The notes beneath the pieces were generated by a model. That model was not told the origin of the DNA and ran no database searches. It was given only the letters and a program-made list of their open reading frames with translations. From Hydractinia symbiolongicarpus (Eukaryota > Cnidaria > Hydrozoa > Anthoathecata > Hydractiniidae), in NCBI RefSeq assembly GCF_029227915.1, contig NC_079878.1:5456001-5520000 (forward strand): DNA of 64,000 bases. Reading direction: 5' to 3'. Shown here in pieces: positions 1-10,862 of the stretch; within the stretch, counting starts at the first letter, position 1, and each line of letters starts with the position of its first letter. The position numbers were made by a program, and so were the translations under genes.

Positions 1-455
1 TTCTGTTACTTGCATATATTAAATTACACGTGTGGCTAAGTAAATATACAAGTAAATATTAACAAGTAATTTTGAATAAATACAAACAAATACAAACGTA
101 TACAAATAACTTATTACCTACAAGTGCTTAGCGTAACTTTAAATTACTTCAATCGAATCTTCGTTCGCAAATCAAATTGTTGTTAGCCTCACTAACATTT
201 TTTTGTGTTCTTCTAAATGTCCAATGTTATCTGTGCACAAAATACTAAAAAAACTAATATATATAGCAAATAGCACGACACACAACGGACATACAACGTC
301 ACGGTACAACGCGTAAATCGTGAAAGTCAAGAATATACGTTGCTATTTTAAGGGTAATTTATAGTATAGGGAACATAATGTCAAAATGCTGTCCTGATTT
401 CTTAAAATATTATATTATTATTTTCGGGAAATGTAGCTGAAAGGTTGTGTTTTAG
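1..455. other. Upstream flank or intron of MAM-ShKT gene
   Basis: A+T-rich sequence with no coding exon that I can support. It ends in the splice acceptor tgtgttttag (446-455) that opens the first visible exon of the MAM-ShKT gene. The exon carrying the signal peptide and the first MAM cysteine is probably to the left of the window or unrecognised here. Confidence 0.5.
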
Positions 456-3400
456 CATTTCCACAAGACAACAGCTTTGACAGTGTCGCATGGGGAAACT
501 GGAAGTCAAAGGGTTTTACAATAAAGTATACTTCGCATACAAATTCATGGAATGAAGGACCATCCAGAGATCACACATCAGAGATTAGAGGGAGAACCTA
601 TAAAAGTAAGTATGGTATTTCTAAAAAGATACCTTTGTTGTTTCCTTTAATAATAAAATAAGGTATGATCAAAATTTGACATTTTTAGCTTAGCTTTATC
701 TCTACTTGTGACCTGATCCTGGTAAACTAGATTGATGGTGCACCCAGACATCATCATTGTATCATAATAACCCTTAAAAAAATGAAATTCAAATTCTTCT
801 TATCTAGGTTTTTGATCAAATCACCAAGTTTCTTCAGAGAAAAAAACAACAAGTAGAGGGGCACATAAAATAGTCCAAAAATAATATTAAAGAAACTAAA
901 ATGACAGCAAATAACGAACAATAATTACTAAAGTTATAAAAAACTGAAAATAAATCATTTTACTTCTTAGGTTATTACGCATCCGCAAAAAATCAACCAG
1001 GGAAATATGAAAAAATGCAACTTTGGAGTCCATTTATCCATAGCTTCAGTGGTCAAAAATGTTTATCATTCTATTACATGCTAAACGGAGTCAATCTCCA
1101 TCCGACCAACGCTTTGAGTGTCTTTTTGAAAGATCAAAAAAATAACTATTTGAACTTGGCATTCCATCAAGGTGGGCATCAAGGCAACTATTGGAAACGA
1201 CATTCCCTTCGTATCAGTTCTGTGAAAGCGCCTTTCCAGGTAACGTATTGATACTTTTACTGTATTTCATATCAGTTCTCTGCGCCTCCTATACACTGAA
1301 TTTATAAGTGGTAAGAAGAATTGTTTTAATGGGAGACATTGATTATTAAAGTTTATTCTGAAATAGATTTTCTACTGTACTTACCTTTACTTATATTCTG
1401 TGCACACAATTGCAAGTATTATTGTTAAGTTTTTAATTCAAGCCAATACCAAATAATAATAACCAAAACGACCTTGCCAAAACGATATTACTTTTTAATA
1501 ATAAATTATCGCCATTTCAGTTTGTCTTTGAGTTCCAAACGTGGGGTTATCGACCTTCCGAAGTCGCCATAGATGACATATTTTTTGATCACAACGATTG
1601 TCAAAAAGGATTGACAGGTTAGTCACCCCAAGTTTATTAGTATAAATAAACCTTCACATTACCTTCTTAAGTATTGCAAACCCGACGGATCAAAAGCATA
1701 GTTGGTACAGCAATCATCTTGGCAAGCGAGAGGTCATTCATTCAAGTACCACGTATATTAGCTTGGCAGGATATGGGAAGCTAATGTACCTATTATACCT
1801 GATCTTTCTTGCATGTTCATCTCATTTTTTTACCCAAAACAAAGAAACTTGAAATGTTTAGATTGTATTATATTTTATGCATGCATCAAACATGTGTTGT
1901 GACATATTGTTTTGCTTACGCCACGGTTACTGGTTGTAATGACTGATGGGAGTTCACAACAAGCAAATACCTACTGGTACCTCGAAATGGACTGGATAAA
2001 TATCCAGTAAAAGTCAATAGTTACCGAGACTTAAAATTTTATGCCAGCTCCACAAGACAAAACGTGATTGGAACTAAAGTTGGATTTTGATTTTTATGCT
2101 AGTCTTCCAACTAAACAACACATAGAGTTGATCTATTCGAGTGGAGATGGTAGTGCATTCGACTTATAATCAATAGTTTTCAGGTTCGAGTCCACACAAT
2201 TTGGAGTTCTTTGAATGTAGTGTTGTGAGTCCATTTGGTGCCATCTACTGACCGCCAATTTGTTTTTGTGTGAAACAAGCAAGTTAGAGAAATGCTAGAC
2301 GTATTTCTACCAAGTAACGTAACATGGTTACAGTCAGAATGGAGGAAGAGCCAGCCATTAGGATGAAATTCCCAATGGTATTAAAACTTCCTGTTACTTA
2401 CTTACTTGCTTGATAGAAAGTGAACCAGCAACGAATAAACAACAGAAAGAAACTTACTTGCTTGATAGAAAGTGAACCAGCAACGAATAAACAACAGAAA
2501 GAACCTTAAGCAACATTGAGCCTCAAACAGGATTATTGTGTGGCTAATAATAGAAAGTTCATACCACTCATATCGGAAAAAGTTTGTTTGCAAATACACG
2601 TTAGGTGTTTCATTGGATTTGTTTGTTTTTCCATACACTCCTTATAATTACAATTTCTTCATTCCATATCAGGATGTACAGATGTGAGAAAAGATTGTCA
2701 ACAATTGGCTTCTACAGGTTTATGCAACTCAAAAACAGAATTCCGTAAAATGTTGGGAGAATGTTGTGCTACATGCAACGGTGTGTTCGAGTTTTTTGTT
2801 CCTATTTGCGTATATTAAATTGTTCCTTGATTATTCCATTATAAGCATAAGACTTGATGCTAAAGAAAAGATATCAAACAGGATTTTGTTACACAGTCAC
2901 CTTTAGCTACACGAAGCATGTTCTTTTTCTTTAGACCCCAAATATCAAAAGATCACAGAAACATGCACGGATTTAAAACAAGCTTGTTACTATTGGTCTA
3001 AAGAAAATCTTTGTAAGGGTGGAAAATTCGAAGCTTTCATGGGTCAAAACTGCTGCGCATCGTGCAAGGGAACACCAACATGTAAGATATTTTCTTAGTT
3101 TTTTATTTTAATTTCTCTGCCATCTTTTGATTACACTCTTCGTGTGGTACAAGCGGAGATGGTGTAGTGGTAGCGCATTCGGCTTGTAATCATAAGGTTT
3201 CAGGTTCGAGTCCACCGCTCTGGCGCACTTTAAACGTATTGTTGTCAGCTCATTTGGTGCCATCTACTGAGTAAGTCAGAGCAATGCTATAAGTATCTCT
3301 AGCGGTAATGTAACATAGTTACACTCGGAGGGGAGGAAGAGCCAGCCATTAGGATAGAATCCCCACGGACGTTAAAACTCCCTGTTACTTACTTACTAAA

Positions 3401-3795
3401 TTACTTACTTCGCGAAAAGGATTAAGCAACGCAACGAGTTTTGTTCCTTTTTTTCTAAAAACTTAGAGAAACAATAATTTTATGCTGGTGTAATGTAATG
3501 AGAAAGATGTGTTAGAATAGCCTCGTCATTATTACCATTGCGTGTGCCGAAAGTAAGGCCTTATCACTAGCACGTGGCATTGCAGAGACTCCCACCACAA
3601 AGACTGGTAGTGTAAAGCTGTGCTACAAAATAATTATTCGAAGAAGCCTATGCATATACTCGAATATGTGTTTCTTTAGGTAAAACCGACGACAATGCCA
3701 AATGTGAAAAGTGGGCAAAGGAAGGAGAATGTAAAAAAAATAGAAAATGGATGCTGATAAATTGTTGCGCATCATGTTTCAAATTTGGTCAATAA
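456..3795 (+). CDS. Secreted MAM + triple ShKT domain protein, 5'-partial, six exons
   Basis: Exons are 456-605, 971-1239, 1521-1617, 2673-2780, 2935-3081 and 3680-3795 (stop TAA). All junctions are GT-AG and every phase matches. Exons 1-3 encode a MAM domain: the GPSRDHT start signature, CLSFYYMLNG core and VAIDDIFF end followed by Cys are all visible. Exons 4, 5 and 6 each encode one ShKT module with six cysteines ending CCATC, CCASC and CCASC. Domain borders coincide with phase-1 introns, so the gene looks built by exon shuffling. MAM domains mediate extracellular adhesion or assembly. ShKT modules occur in sea-anemone potassium-channel blockers and also in many non-toxic secreted cnidarian and nematode proteins. 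The Lys-Tyr dyad of channel-blocking ShK is not cleanly kept (Lys-Phe in module 2, Lys-Trp in module 3), so calling it a toxin would be speculative. The 5' end, with any signal peptide or catalytic domain such as astacin, is missing. Confidence 0.85.
2139..2412 (+). repeat. tRNA-derived SINE, diverged copy
   Basis: It lies in the intron between the MAM and first ShKT exons. A tRNA-like head has a degenerate box A near 2145 and box B ggttcgagtcc near 2183. The body shares ggtgccatctactga and ggaagagccagccattagga with the copy at 3152, and it ends in a (TTAC)n tail. It has lost several head bases relative to the other copy, so it is the older one. Confidence 0.75.
2401..2504. repeat. 52-bp tandem duplication at the SINE tail
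   Basis: Two near-perfect direct copies (2401-2452 and 2453-2504) both begin cttacttgcttgatag. The duplication starts inside the SINE's CTTA tail and takes in flanking intron sequence, which suggests slippage or unequal exchange at the tail. Confidence 0.85.
3152..3410 (+). repeat. tRNA-derived SINE, better preserved copy
   Basis: The head (3152-3224) looks like a tRNA. It has a box A-like ggtgtagtggtagcgc, a TGT at the anticodon position (threonine-type) and box B ggttcgagtcc. The acceptor arms are roughly complementary but the anticodon stem is poor. A unique body and a (TTAC)n tail follow. The same arrangement at 2139 shows this is a mobile family and not a tRNA gene. It sits in the intron between ShKT modules 2 and 3. 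Confidence 0.8.
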
Positions 3796-3796
3796 A
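3791..3796 (+). terminator. AATAAA polyadenylation signal overlapping the stop codon
   Basis: The TAA stop of the MAM-ShKT gene (3793-3795) lies inside an AATAAA hexamer. A second AATAAA is at 3965-3970 and would give a more usual 3' UTR. Which one is used cannot be decided from the sequence. Confidence 0.4.
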
Positions 3797-5959
3797 AAGT
3801 GATGTAACGCATCTGCCGCATGTGACGACATGTGACAGATGCGTGACATATGACAATTGTGTCACGGATGCACCTATGTAACAGCGTGGACGTGACGAAG
3901 TATGGATATTAAATATGCACATTTTTTGAGATTGAGATTTTTTTGTTTGATATATTTTTTGTATAATAAATAGTTTTGTATATCACATAATCTTAAAAAC
4001 ACATACGTTGTAGTAATGAGTGTGTTTATTATTCCGCAGTAACAATTTTCTGGTAGTAGTTCTATCAGATCCCCAAAGAACCCCAAAAGGTGTCTTAATG
4101 ACGTCTTAAGCTAGAATTTAAAACGTGATATCTTTTCCGAACTTTAAAGGACATCTTTAAAACCTTATTACGTGGGACACAAGTTTACAAAAATTGCCTT
4201 CATCTTGTAGCATTTTAAAACGCTTATACGGATTCAAAGAAAGCCTCAAAGAAGACTTTCTTTTATTCGCTTTAATATTTTAATTTGTTTAAACTCACGT
4301 ACCAAAATGTGTAAATTTTTAAATACAGATTTAACCGGATTCGAAAAAAAAATTTCGGAAACTTTTCTGTTTTTATTCTTATCATTTTTATGCTGAATCC
4401 GTGGAATTACCAACATTTAGTGTGGACGCAATTCATACACATTTCTATTTTCAGTAGTTGGACTCATGAGTCCGGATAAATTTGCTGAAGTGTAAACGCA
4501 ATGGTTGCTTTCTATAAATACAAGCTAACCATTGCATAATTAAAAATGTAATAACCAGGACAGTTCGAATTCATAAGGAAGATAAAAAGAACGTTGCTGC
4601 TTTTACTGCATGAACTGCAGTCATCCGAAGATTTATGACATTTATAATTTAGTACAGCGATCAATAATATAAGATTGATGAAAGAACTAAGCGGTTAGAC
4701 CGCACTAAAACTAATATTTAATTATATCACAATAACACTCATCTTTTAGGGCAGTTATACTTTGTATTGTCGTACTGCTGCCTTCGTCTTTGACGGATCT
4801 CGCCATACTGATTTGCAGACCGCGGTCTTCTCAATTTTATATCAGGGGTTTGGGAATAACCTTGGTATAATTTGAAGTTTGATACACTCCAGTGTATTAT
4901 ACCAAAGTCTAATATATTTTTTTCACTCAAAATTTGCATTTTCCCAAACACCCCTGCCATTCATTAATTTTCACTTCTTCACCAGGCCATTAATTCGAAA
5001 TATTCCACTTGTGAACAAAACAAAACAAAAATTATCCGCGGGCTCAGGACCGTAGATCGAGGGTAGAAGACAATTTTCCGAGATAAGACGCAGGATCGGA
5101 AAAAACTAATACTTCATGGCAAATGCATAAGAGATTGGTATCGTTTGACCTGCTCCGTTTTCTATTAGGATCGTCCGTGACGTCCTTTCTTCCTTTTCCT
5201 GACACTATCGGTAAAGTTGAGAAAAACTGGCAATACCACTAATATTCATACCAGTAGAAATCTATTTCCTTAATATTACTGGGACGTTGCTCTTTCCTTA
5301 AAGCTCCAAATACACGTCAAACTGTTGGGAGTGAGTACACAACGTGTGTACCTTAATTTTAAACTGTGGTTGTTATTAATTGAAAGGGAATAGTGGTTTA
5401 GAAGCATAGCTTTAAAGTGCTCGAGCAAAGTTGATACCAGAATCAGATCAAAGGAGATTTTATGAGATGAAATCATGTGTGTTTGAGTGTTTGAAAAGTT
5501 TGTATCGTTCAACGTTAACTAAGTGCCTCAACTTGTTGTATATTGATAAACTTTAAAAATAAGAAATTACGTAAACATGCTAGACACAAGATAGAAGAAA
5601 TTTAAAACCTTAAACAAACATCAACTTATAATGTTTAAACGTTTAATATGAATAAAAGATTTTCAAAAGCCATAGCATTTGTAATTGAGGAGGGTTTCTA
5701 TTCACCTTTCGAATTAGTTGATTCTTAAAATAAAAGATGAACGCTGATAAAAAGTGGAGGTGCTGAAAGTTAAATTTTAAAAAAAATTACTCTGAAATAC
5801 CGCTATGTAAATCTTCTTCGTCAAAACTGCAACGAGGAAACCCAGTGTCAGGAGACAGCTGAAGTGTACCAGGCTGGCAACGGTATTTAAAACGTGTTAA
5901 GAAAATTTTTATTATTGACAGAGAGTTACAGCAAGACGTGACAAAGTTTTTCTTGGACC
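3797..5959. other. Intergenic, no gene recognised
   Basis: Short reading frames here have no domain-like composition. A stretch at 3800-3890 is rich in degenerate tgtgac/gtgacg words. The only defined structure is the foldback at 4843-4956. Sequence before 5960 is the 5' flank of the first GPCR. Confidence 0.6.
4843..4956. mobile_element. Small foldback element (MITE-like)
   Basis: The ends are imperfect inverted repeats: caggggtttgggaa on the left and, read on the other strand, caggggtgtttgggaa on the right. A second nested dyad, ttggtataat / attataccaa, with an inner atacact-cc-agtgtat, lies at about 4862-4906. I see no clear target-site duplication, so the class is unassigned. Confidence 0.55.
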
Positions 5960-6871
5960 ATGTCGAGTTTTGATTGCGATGGAAATATTACAGCTCCTCA
6001 CGCCTTGTCTATATTTACTGCCAGCACATCATGTTTGATTGCGTTTATAGGAACTATTGGCAACTCTTTGATTATCAGCGTGGTTTTGTTGGATCCTTTG
6101 AAGAAGCTCCACACACCATTTAATTATTTTGTTGTAAATTTATCAGTCAGCGATCTAGTTGTTGATGCAGTATTTTTACCAATATCTGTGTACGCTCACA
6201 CTTTGGAAGCTTTAAAAGAGTTGACAGACAAAGGAGCTAATGTGTTTCACATTTCTTTCTTTATATCAATGACAGCGAGTATCTTGAGCTTGACTGCGTT
6301 GACTGTGGACAGACATGTTGCCATAACATATCCTATAAAATACCGAACATACTTGAGTTGGAAAAGATGTTTCCTAATATCTTTAGGAATTTGGGTTTTT
6401 GCATTAACAGTGCCATTCGCATACGACGAGAGTAAGAACTTTGTCCATTTTTTGATGGCATATTCAAATGTTGGTATTCTAGTCGCGCTTATAACTTTTA
6501 TTGTCACTTATGTGAGAATATTAAAATTCTTAAAATCGCAAAGTGAAACACTGAGGAAGCATTTAGAAACTTCAAATACAGAAACAGACCAATTTGATTT
6601 GCATCGCGTTGCCATGGAAAAGAAGATTACACGTGTGTTATTAATTGCATTGTTTTTGTTTATTTTAACATATCTACCAGCTTCTATAATGATTTGTCTT
6701 TTGCAGTTCATCAAGGCTAACAAAGAGTACTGTCCAATTCGTCATGTTCTTCGCGATTTATCCTTTTTATTCATTGCTTCAAATAGCTGTATGAATCCGT
6801 TCGTGTATGCAATGCGATTGAAACCATTTCGAAAATCTATTGTGGCTTTATTGAAATGTCGTAAGGAATAG
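5960..6871 (+). CDS. Class A (rhodopsin-family) GPCR, intronless
   Basis: This 303-residue seven-helix receptor acts at the plasma membrane, where such proteins couple ligands to G proteins; the ligand is unknown. Visible landmarks are a TM1 GN (N35), TM2 NLSVSDL (D65), a DRH triplet at the end of TM3 (117-119, in place of DRY), TM4 Trp145, a TM6 proline (P240) without the CWxP motif, and TM7 NPFVY (279-283). The N-terminus is short with one glycosylation sequon (N9) and the C-tail is very short. The conserved TM3 cysteine that pairs with ECL2 is absent, ECL2 is minimal, and TM5 lacks its usual proline. These traits recall the melanocortin/cannabinoid/EDG/adenosine group, but that assignment is inference. 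The nearest similar gene is the broken paralogue at 8964. The start is the first ATG of the frame and gives a complete TM1. Confidence 0.92.
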   Translation: MSSFDCDGNITAPHALSIFTASTSCLIAFIGTIGNSLIISVVLLDPLKKLHTPFNYFVVNLSVSDLVVDAVFLPISVYAHTLEALKELTDKGANVFHISFFISMTASILSLTALTVDRHVAITYPIKYRTYLSWKRCFLISLGIWVFALTVPFAYDESKNFVHFLMAYSNVGILVALITFIVTYVRILKFLKSQSETLRKHLETSNTETDQFDLHRVAMEKKITRVLLIALFLFILTYLPASIMICLLQFIKANKEYCPIRHVLRDLSFLFIASNSCMNPFVYAMRLKPFRKSIVALLKCRKE

Positions 6872-6939
6872 AGAGGAAATCTCTCACTCGCTACATTTGA
6901 GGGATATCGAAAACCTATATATAGGAAGATGCTTGAGAG

Positions 6940-6945
6940 AATAAA
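6940..6945 (+). terminator. AATAAA polyadenylation signal of the first GPCR
   Basis: The hexamer lies 69 bases after the GPCR stop codon, on the same strand and at a plausible 3' UTR distance. Confidence 0.45.
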
Positions 6946-8963
6946 ATGATAAGAATTAACGCACTTAATGGTGAATTTAACCAGGTCAACACCTACAATT
7001 TATAAGAAACACTAATAACAGAAATACAGACCACAAAAAAGATTTCAGAGGCATCGCTTATCACAAATTTGTTGTACATTTTAAGATAATAAAATCAATC
7101 TGTTATAAAAAGCAGAGATAAACAGTCCCGAAGAAGAAAGGTTTTAATGATGCAGGTGGTGGATGCCTAGCTGCAATTGCGCTCAACTTTATAAAGAAAT
7201 AAAGCATTTATTCTTGTTGGTATGCCAATTCCTCTGTTTACCTTTCATGTACTATTCAAGAAAGTGGTTATTTGATATAACACTACACATGTTTAATAAA
7301 GATGTTGTTCTCACACAAACATTTGAATTTTTCTTTGCTGTTCTTTATTAAAATTGAAAAATATCTACGCCTTTTTTTCTTCGTTTTCACCTCATTTTTT
7401 ATTAGTTTTCTACTTCAAGAATGTGACACTAAAGCAAGATCTTCGGAAATTGAAAAATAAATTTATAACAAATTACTTATTCTTATATTTCTTTGAAACA
7501 GCCATATCAGAGACTAGCCGTCTTACAAAGGTGCTTTAAAAGACGACGACCACCCGCCTGAGATGACGACCCCCTGCCTAAGACTCTTTTCCCCAGTCCC
7601 CAGAGCTTTCGTCTCATTCGGGTTTGACTGTGTAGTATTCATATTTTTATTTACTAGAGGAATATACAAGATATAATTTGGTTTGAGACCTAGGCTAAAC
7701 GTTAACGTAGCCATATTCATATTCTTTCTCTCGATGGACCGTAATATGCCTTCGTCCGACTGATTGGCGTCGGAGCAAGGCGCAAATACCAACCCCCCAC
7801 TAACGTTATCTATTGACTTTAACTTGTGGTTACTTTAAGATATCAAAATAGCAGAAAAAAGTTGTTTATTAGATTCAAAGCAATGCTGAATAATGGTTGC
7901 AAAAAAAGATTAGTAGTCCTATTTATAGCAAAGACAGTTTTTTTTATTCACCTTCATGCTTAGCTTAATTGATTCAAATTGAGGCTGGTTGTTTTCTATT
8001 CATGGCGATGTTGATTGATCGTTTCAAAGAAATGTGGCAATTTGCCCGTTATCTTCTGAGAAAAGATTACTTTTATTATGAACAATATACAATTTGACAT
8101 GTTCGTTCACGTAACAAAGAAATGATTTCAAATTCTTTGAAAAATTGTTTGTTTTAAAATACTTAACTTTCGGACACATCAATAATGAAACAGAAAATTA
8201 GGGCCGGTTTAAACAAGCTAGAAAATAATCTCAAGCATCACATATATATATTAGCGATTATTAAACACCGAAGCAGTTCATGCCAGACGTCTCAAAGCTA
8301 CTGCGATAGCGCAACCATTTGTACCAGTAAAGGCATATTTCACAAAAAATGAACAGATAAATATACAAAAAGCCTCACTTCAACAAAATTCAAACCGCGA
8401 AAAGAATGAATTTACGAATCTTTTTTAAAAATTTTGTTGTTTCTTAATCAAATTTTCTACCCTGGCAAGATAGACACGTATTGGCGCACCAAAGTGTAAA
8501 AAGCGCTGTGAATTATGGGAGTAATACTGTTGGATTTTCACACACGTGTTGCCACAAGCGATTTAAAAAAGGAATGGGTAGGCTCAATTTTTTGTGAAGT
8601 GCAATCGTAAATTGAAACTTTTTGAAAATGACGCAATATTTTTGTGTGTTTGTTTTGAAATTTAGAATTCTTTAAAAAAACTTTAACATGTTAGTACGTA
8701 AATCTTATAAAGATTCTCCTTTGTTTATTTTTACAAAAGGTGACGCTTGAGACGTTTAAAGTACTAATGTAGTATTATTTTCAACGCCAATTTATTTAAT
8801 TTGTAAAATTATCGGGTTCAAAAACGTGTAATGTGGATATAGCCTTACATCATTAAACAACACTCGTATTACATAGGAATGTGAAAAGACATCATAAAAA
8901 CAATCGTTAAGAAATAGTGATCTGTGACAAGAAATAAGAAGCGTTGGTTATCTTAATAGAAAG
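6946..8963. other. Spacer between tandem GPCR paralogues
   Basis: It separates the two GPCR genes by about 2 kb of A+T-rich DNA. Short frames at 7163-7539 (+) and 7523-7792 (-) show no domain, signal or relation to the GPCRs. I see no transposon ends. Confidence 0.55.
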
Positions 8964-9934
8964 ATGAAAATGTCGCAGATGGCATGCAACGGAACTTGGG
9001 CTCCAACTTCACTATCAATATTCACCACTTCTATGTCCTCCATATTCTGTGTTATCGCAAGTCTTGGAAATGTTCTTATTGTGTTAGTAGTGGTTAAAGA
9101 TCCCTTAAGAAAATTACGTTCACCATTTCTCTACTTTATTGTGAACCTGGCTATTAGTGATCTTATTGTTGGAATGATAGGTATGCCAGTCTCCGTGTAC
9201 ACACACACTATAGAAAGTCTTGGAAAATTGGACGACGCTACTGCTAAAGTGTTTCACATGTCATTTCTGATATCAGTGACAGCCAGCATTTTGAATCTTA
9301 TCGCTTTGTCAGTAGATAGGTATGTAGCCATAACTTTCCCTTTGAAATATCGGAAATATTTAAGTTGGAGAAGATGCTGGACTATCTCGTCCTTGATATG
9401 GTTGTTTTCGGTTACCGTCCCTTTTGCATATCTTAAATTAGGTTTTATCAATTATTTGATGGTATAGCGTTCGTTATTTTAACGTTCACCAGCTTTCGAA
9501 TTCAAAGGTTTTTAAGAGCTCAAACACACCACATGAAAAAACAAATACGAACAAACACCACTGCAGCCGAAGAATTTCTCTTAAAACGACTTGTAATGGA
9601 AAAAAAAGTAACCCGCGTTTTTGTTATCATTTTGATTTTGTTTATCGCAACATACGTTCCAGCTACGATAATGATTTACATTTTACAATATTGCCTTAAA
9701 TGCGACTGTACATTTCGACATTATTTGCGCGATTTTGAGTTCTTATTGATCGCGTCAAACAGCTGTATGAATCCTTTTGTGTACACGATGCGTTTCAAAC
9801 CATTCCGACAATCGGTGGGACACTTGTACAGATCATGTAAAAGACGTTTTTCATGTACAGTAGAGAAGAGTTACGTTAGTACTGCAACAACCAGCACTAA
9901 CAGCACCACACCACTTTCCAACAAAAAAGATTGA
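8964..9934 (+). pseudogene. Class A GPCR paralogue broken by a frameshift at ECL2/TM5
   Basis: The first part (8964-9461) encodes TM1-TM4, with N36, D66, DRY at 118-120 and Trp146. The frame then meets TAG at 9465. Reading resumes in another frame from 9461 (GIAFVILTFTSFRIQRFLRA), matches TM5 and loop 3 of the intact neighbour, and runs through TM6 and TM7 (NSCMNPFVY) to the stop at 9934. Relative to the neighbour, a few ECL2/TM5 residues are missing and the frame is shifted, as expected from one small deletion. No GT-AG intron explains the break and the paralogue has no intron. The C-tail is longer than the neighbour's and rich in Ser and Thr. TM3 again lacks the conserved cysteine. Codons on both sides of the break remain clean, so the lesion is recent or an assembly error. 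Confidence 0.8.
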
Positions 9935-10526
9935 TACTCGAGAAAATTGAAGAAAACCCATGACTTCAGCAGATTTTAATCCTGACAGGAGTGAATTTAT
10001 CGAATAGTTATATTTGTTATTTGCAAAGCTAGATTTTTTTCTTACAATTTTGAAGAGAAAACATCCTGACTGAATTATCAGAAATTGCTCGATAATTGAC
10101 AATTTGTTATCGACAGATTTGGTTATTCTTCACACTTGGTCTTAAACCAATTTTAATTAGGTAATTCGGTGACCGGTGAAACAATTAGCTTAATTAAGCC
10201 AATCATTCTTATATTCATCAAACTTTCGTTATTTGTTTCACTTCAGCGAAATAGATACAATTAAATATTTGATTATGATATTTGTAATTTTTATGTTCTT
10301 TTTAAATTCTTAGTATTATTTAATTACCCTAACAACTTCTCAAATTATTTACTTATAATTTTTTATTAATATCTCACAACGAGTAAATATGAAAGTTATG
10401 AGCATGCAACCTTTTTTTCAGTCTTTTTTCATCAGTATTTGTCGTATTTTAAAAGATTGTAATAAAATAGATGTTAAATGTATAAATTGATGTGTTGTTT
10501 TCACCAATCTCTACTCAAGAAGAGTC
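9935..10526. other. 3' flank of the broken GPCR
   Basis: Very A+T-rich sequence with no gene or repeat that I recognise. Confidence 0.5.
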
Positions 10527-10862
10527 TTTAAAACTAGTCGTTAGCCCGTTGAAAAACCCACGGGTTTGCCCGTCCTTTTTATACTGCATTGCGTGCGTCT
10601 CGCTAATCGCGCAGCTAAGCTATCATTTTGCGAGACAGACAGACGTATACGGGTATTTTAATATAGACTAGCCGTTAACCCGTGGAAAAATTCACGGGGT
10701 CGCCCGACCTTTTTATATCGCATTTCGTGTTTCCGCCACGGGACTCGCCTATCACGGACAGACACACAAAATACGGCTATTATTAAAGTGACTAGCCGGT
10801 AGCCCGTGGAAAAATTTTTATCGCGCACAAACAGAAAGACGGAATACAGCTATTATAATAGA
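10527..10862 (+). repeat. Cluster of three head-to-tail copies of a dispersed hairpin repeat
   Basis: Three successive copies start near 10527, 10669 and 10790. The first is about 140 bp. Each opens with ctagycgttarcccgtgg (degenerate) and carries a short inverted repeat of the type cccgtgg-aaaa-ccacggg. Full copies then have gcattgcgtg, cagctaagcta and gacagacagacg, and end tatacgggtattttaatataga. The second and third copies are internally shortened. Related copies occur near 13690, 18409, 19760, 31474, 32780, 42112, 47945 and 55979. There is no coding capacity, and I cannot assign the family to a transposon class. Confidence 0.75.

Noticed and set aside
3152-3224. Functional threonine tRNA gene
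   Set aside because: Boxes A and B are present, but the anticodon stem pairs poorly. The same sequence plus body and tail occurs at 2139, so it is a SINE head.
3680-3795. Calling the ShKT gene a venom toxin
   Set aside because: ShKT modules are widespread in non-toxic secreted proteins, the Lys-Tyr dyad is not cleanly retained, and a MAM domain points to an extracellular structural or enzymatic protein.
9461-9532. Intron splitting the second GPCR
   Set aside because: There are no suitable GT-AG borders, the intact paralogue is intronless, and coding similarity continues through this stretch in another frame.
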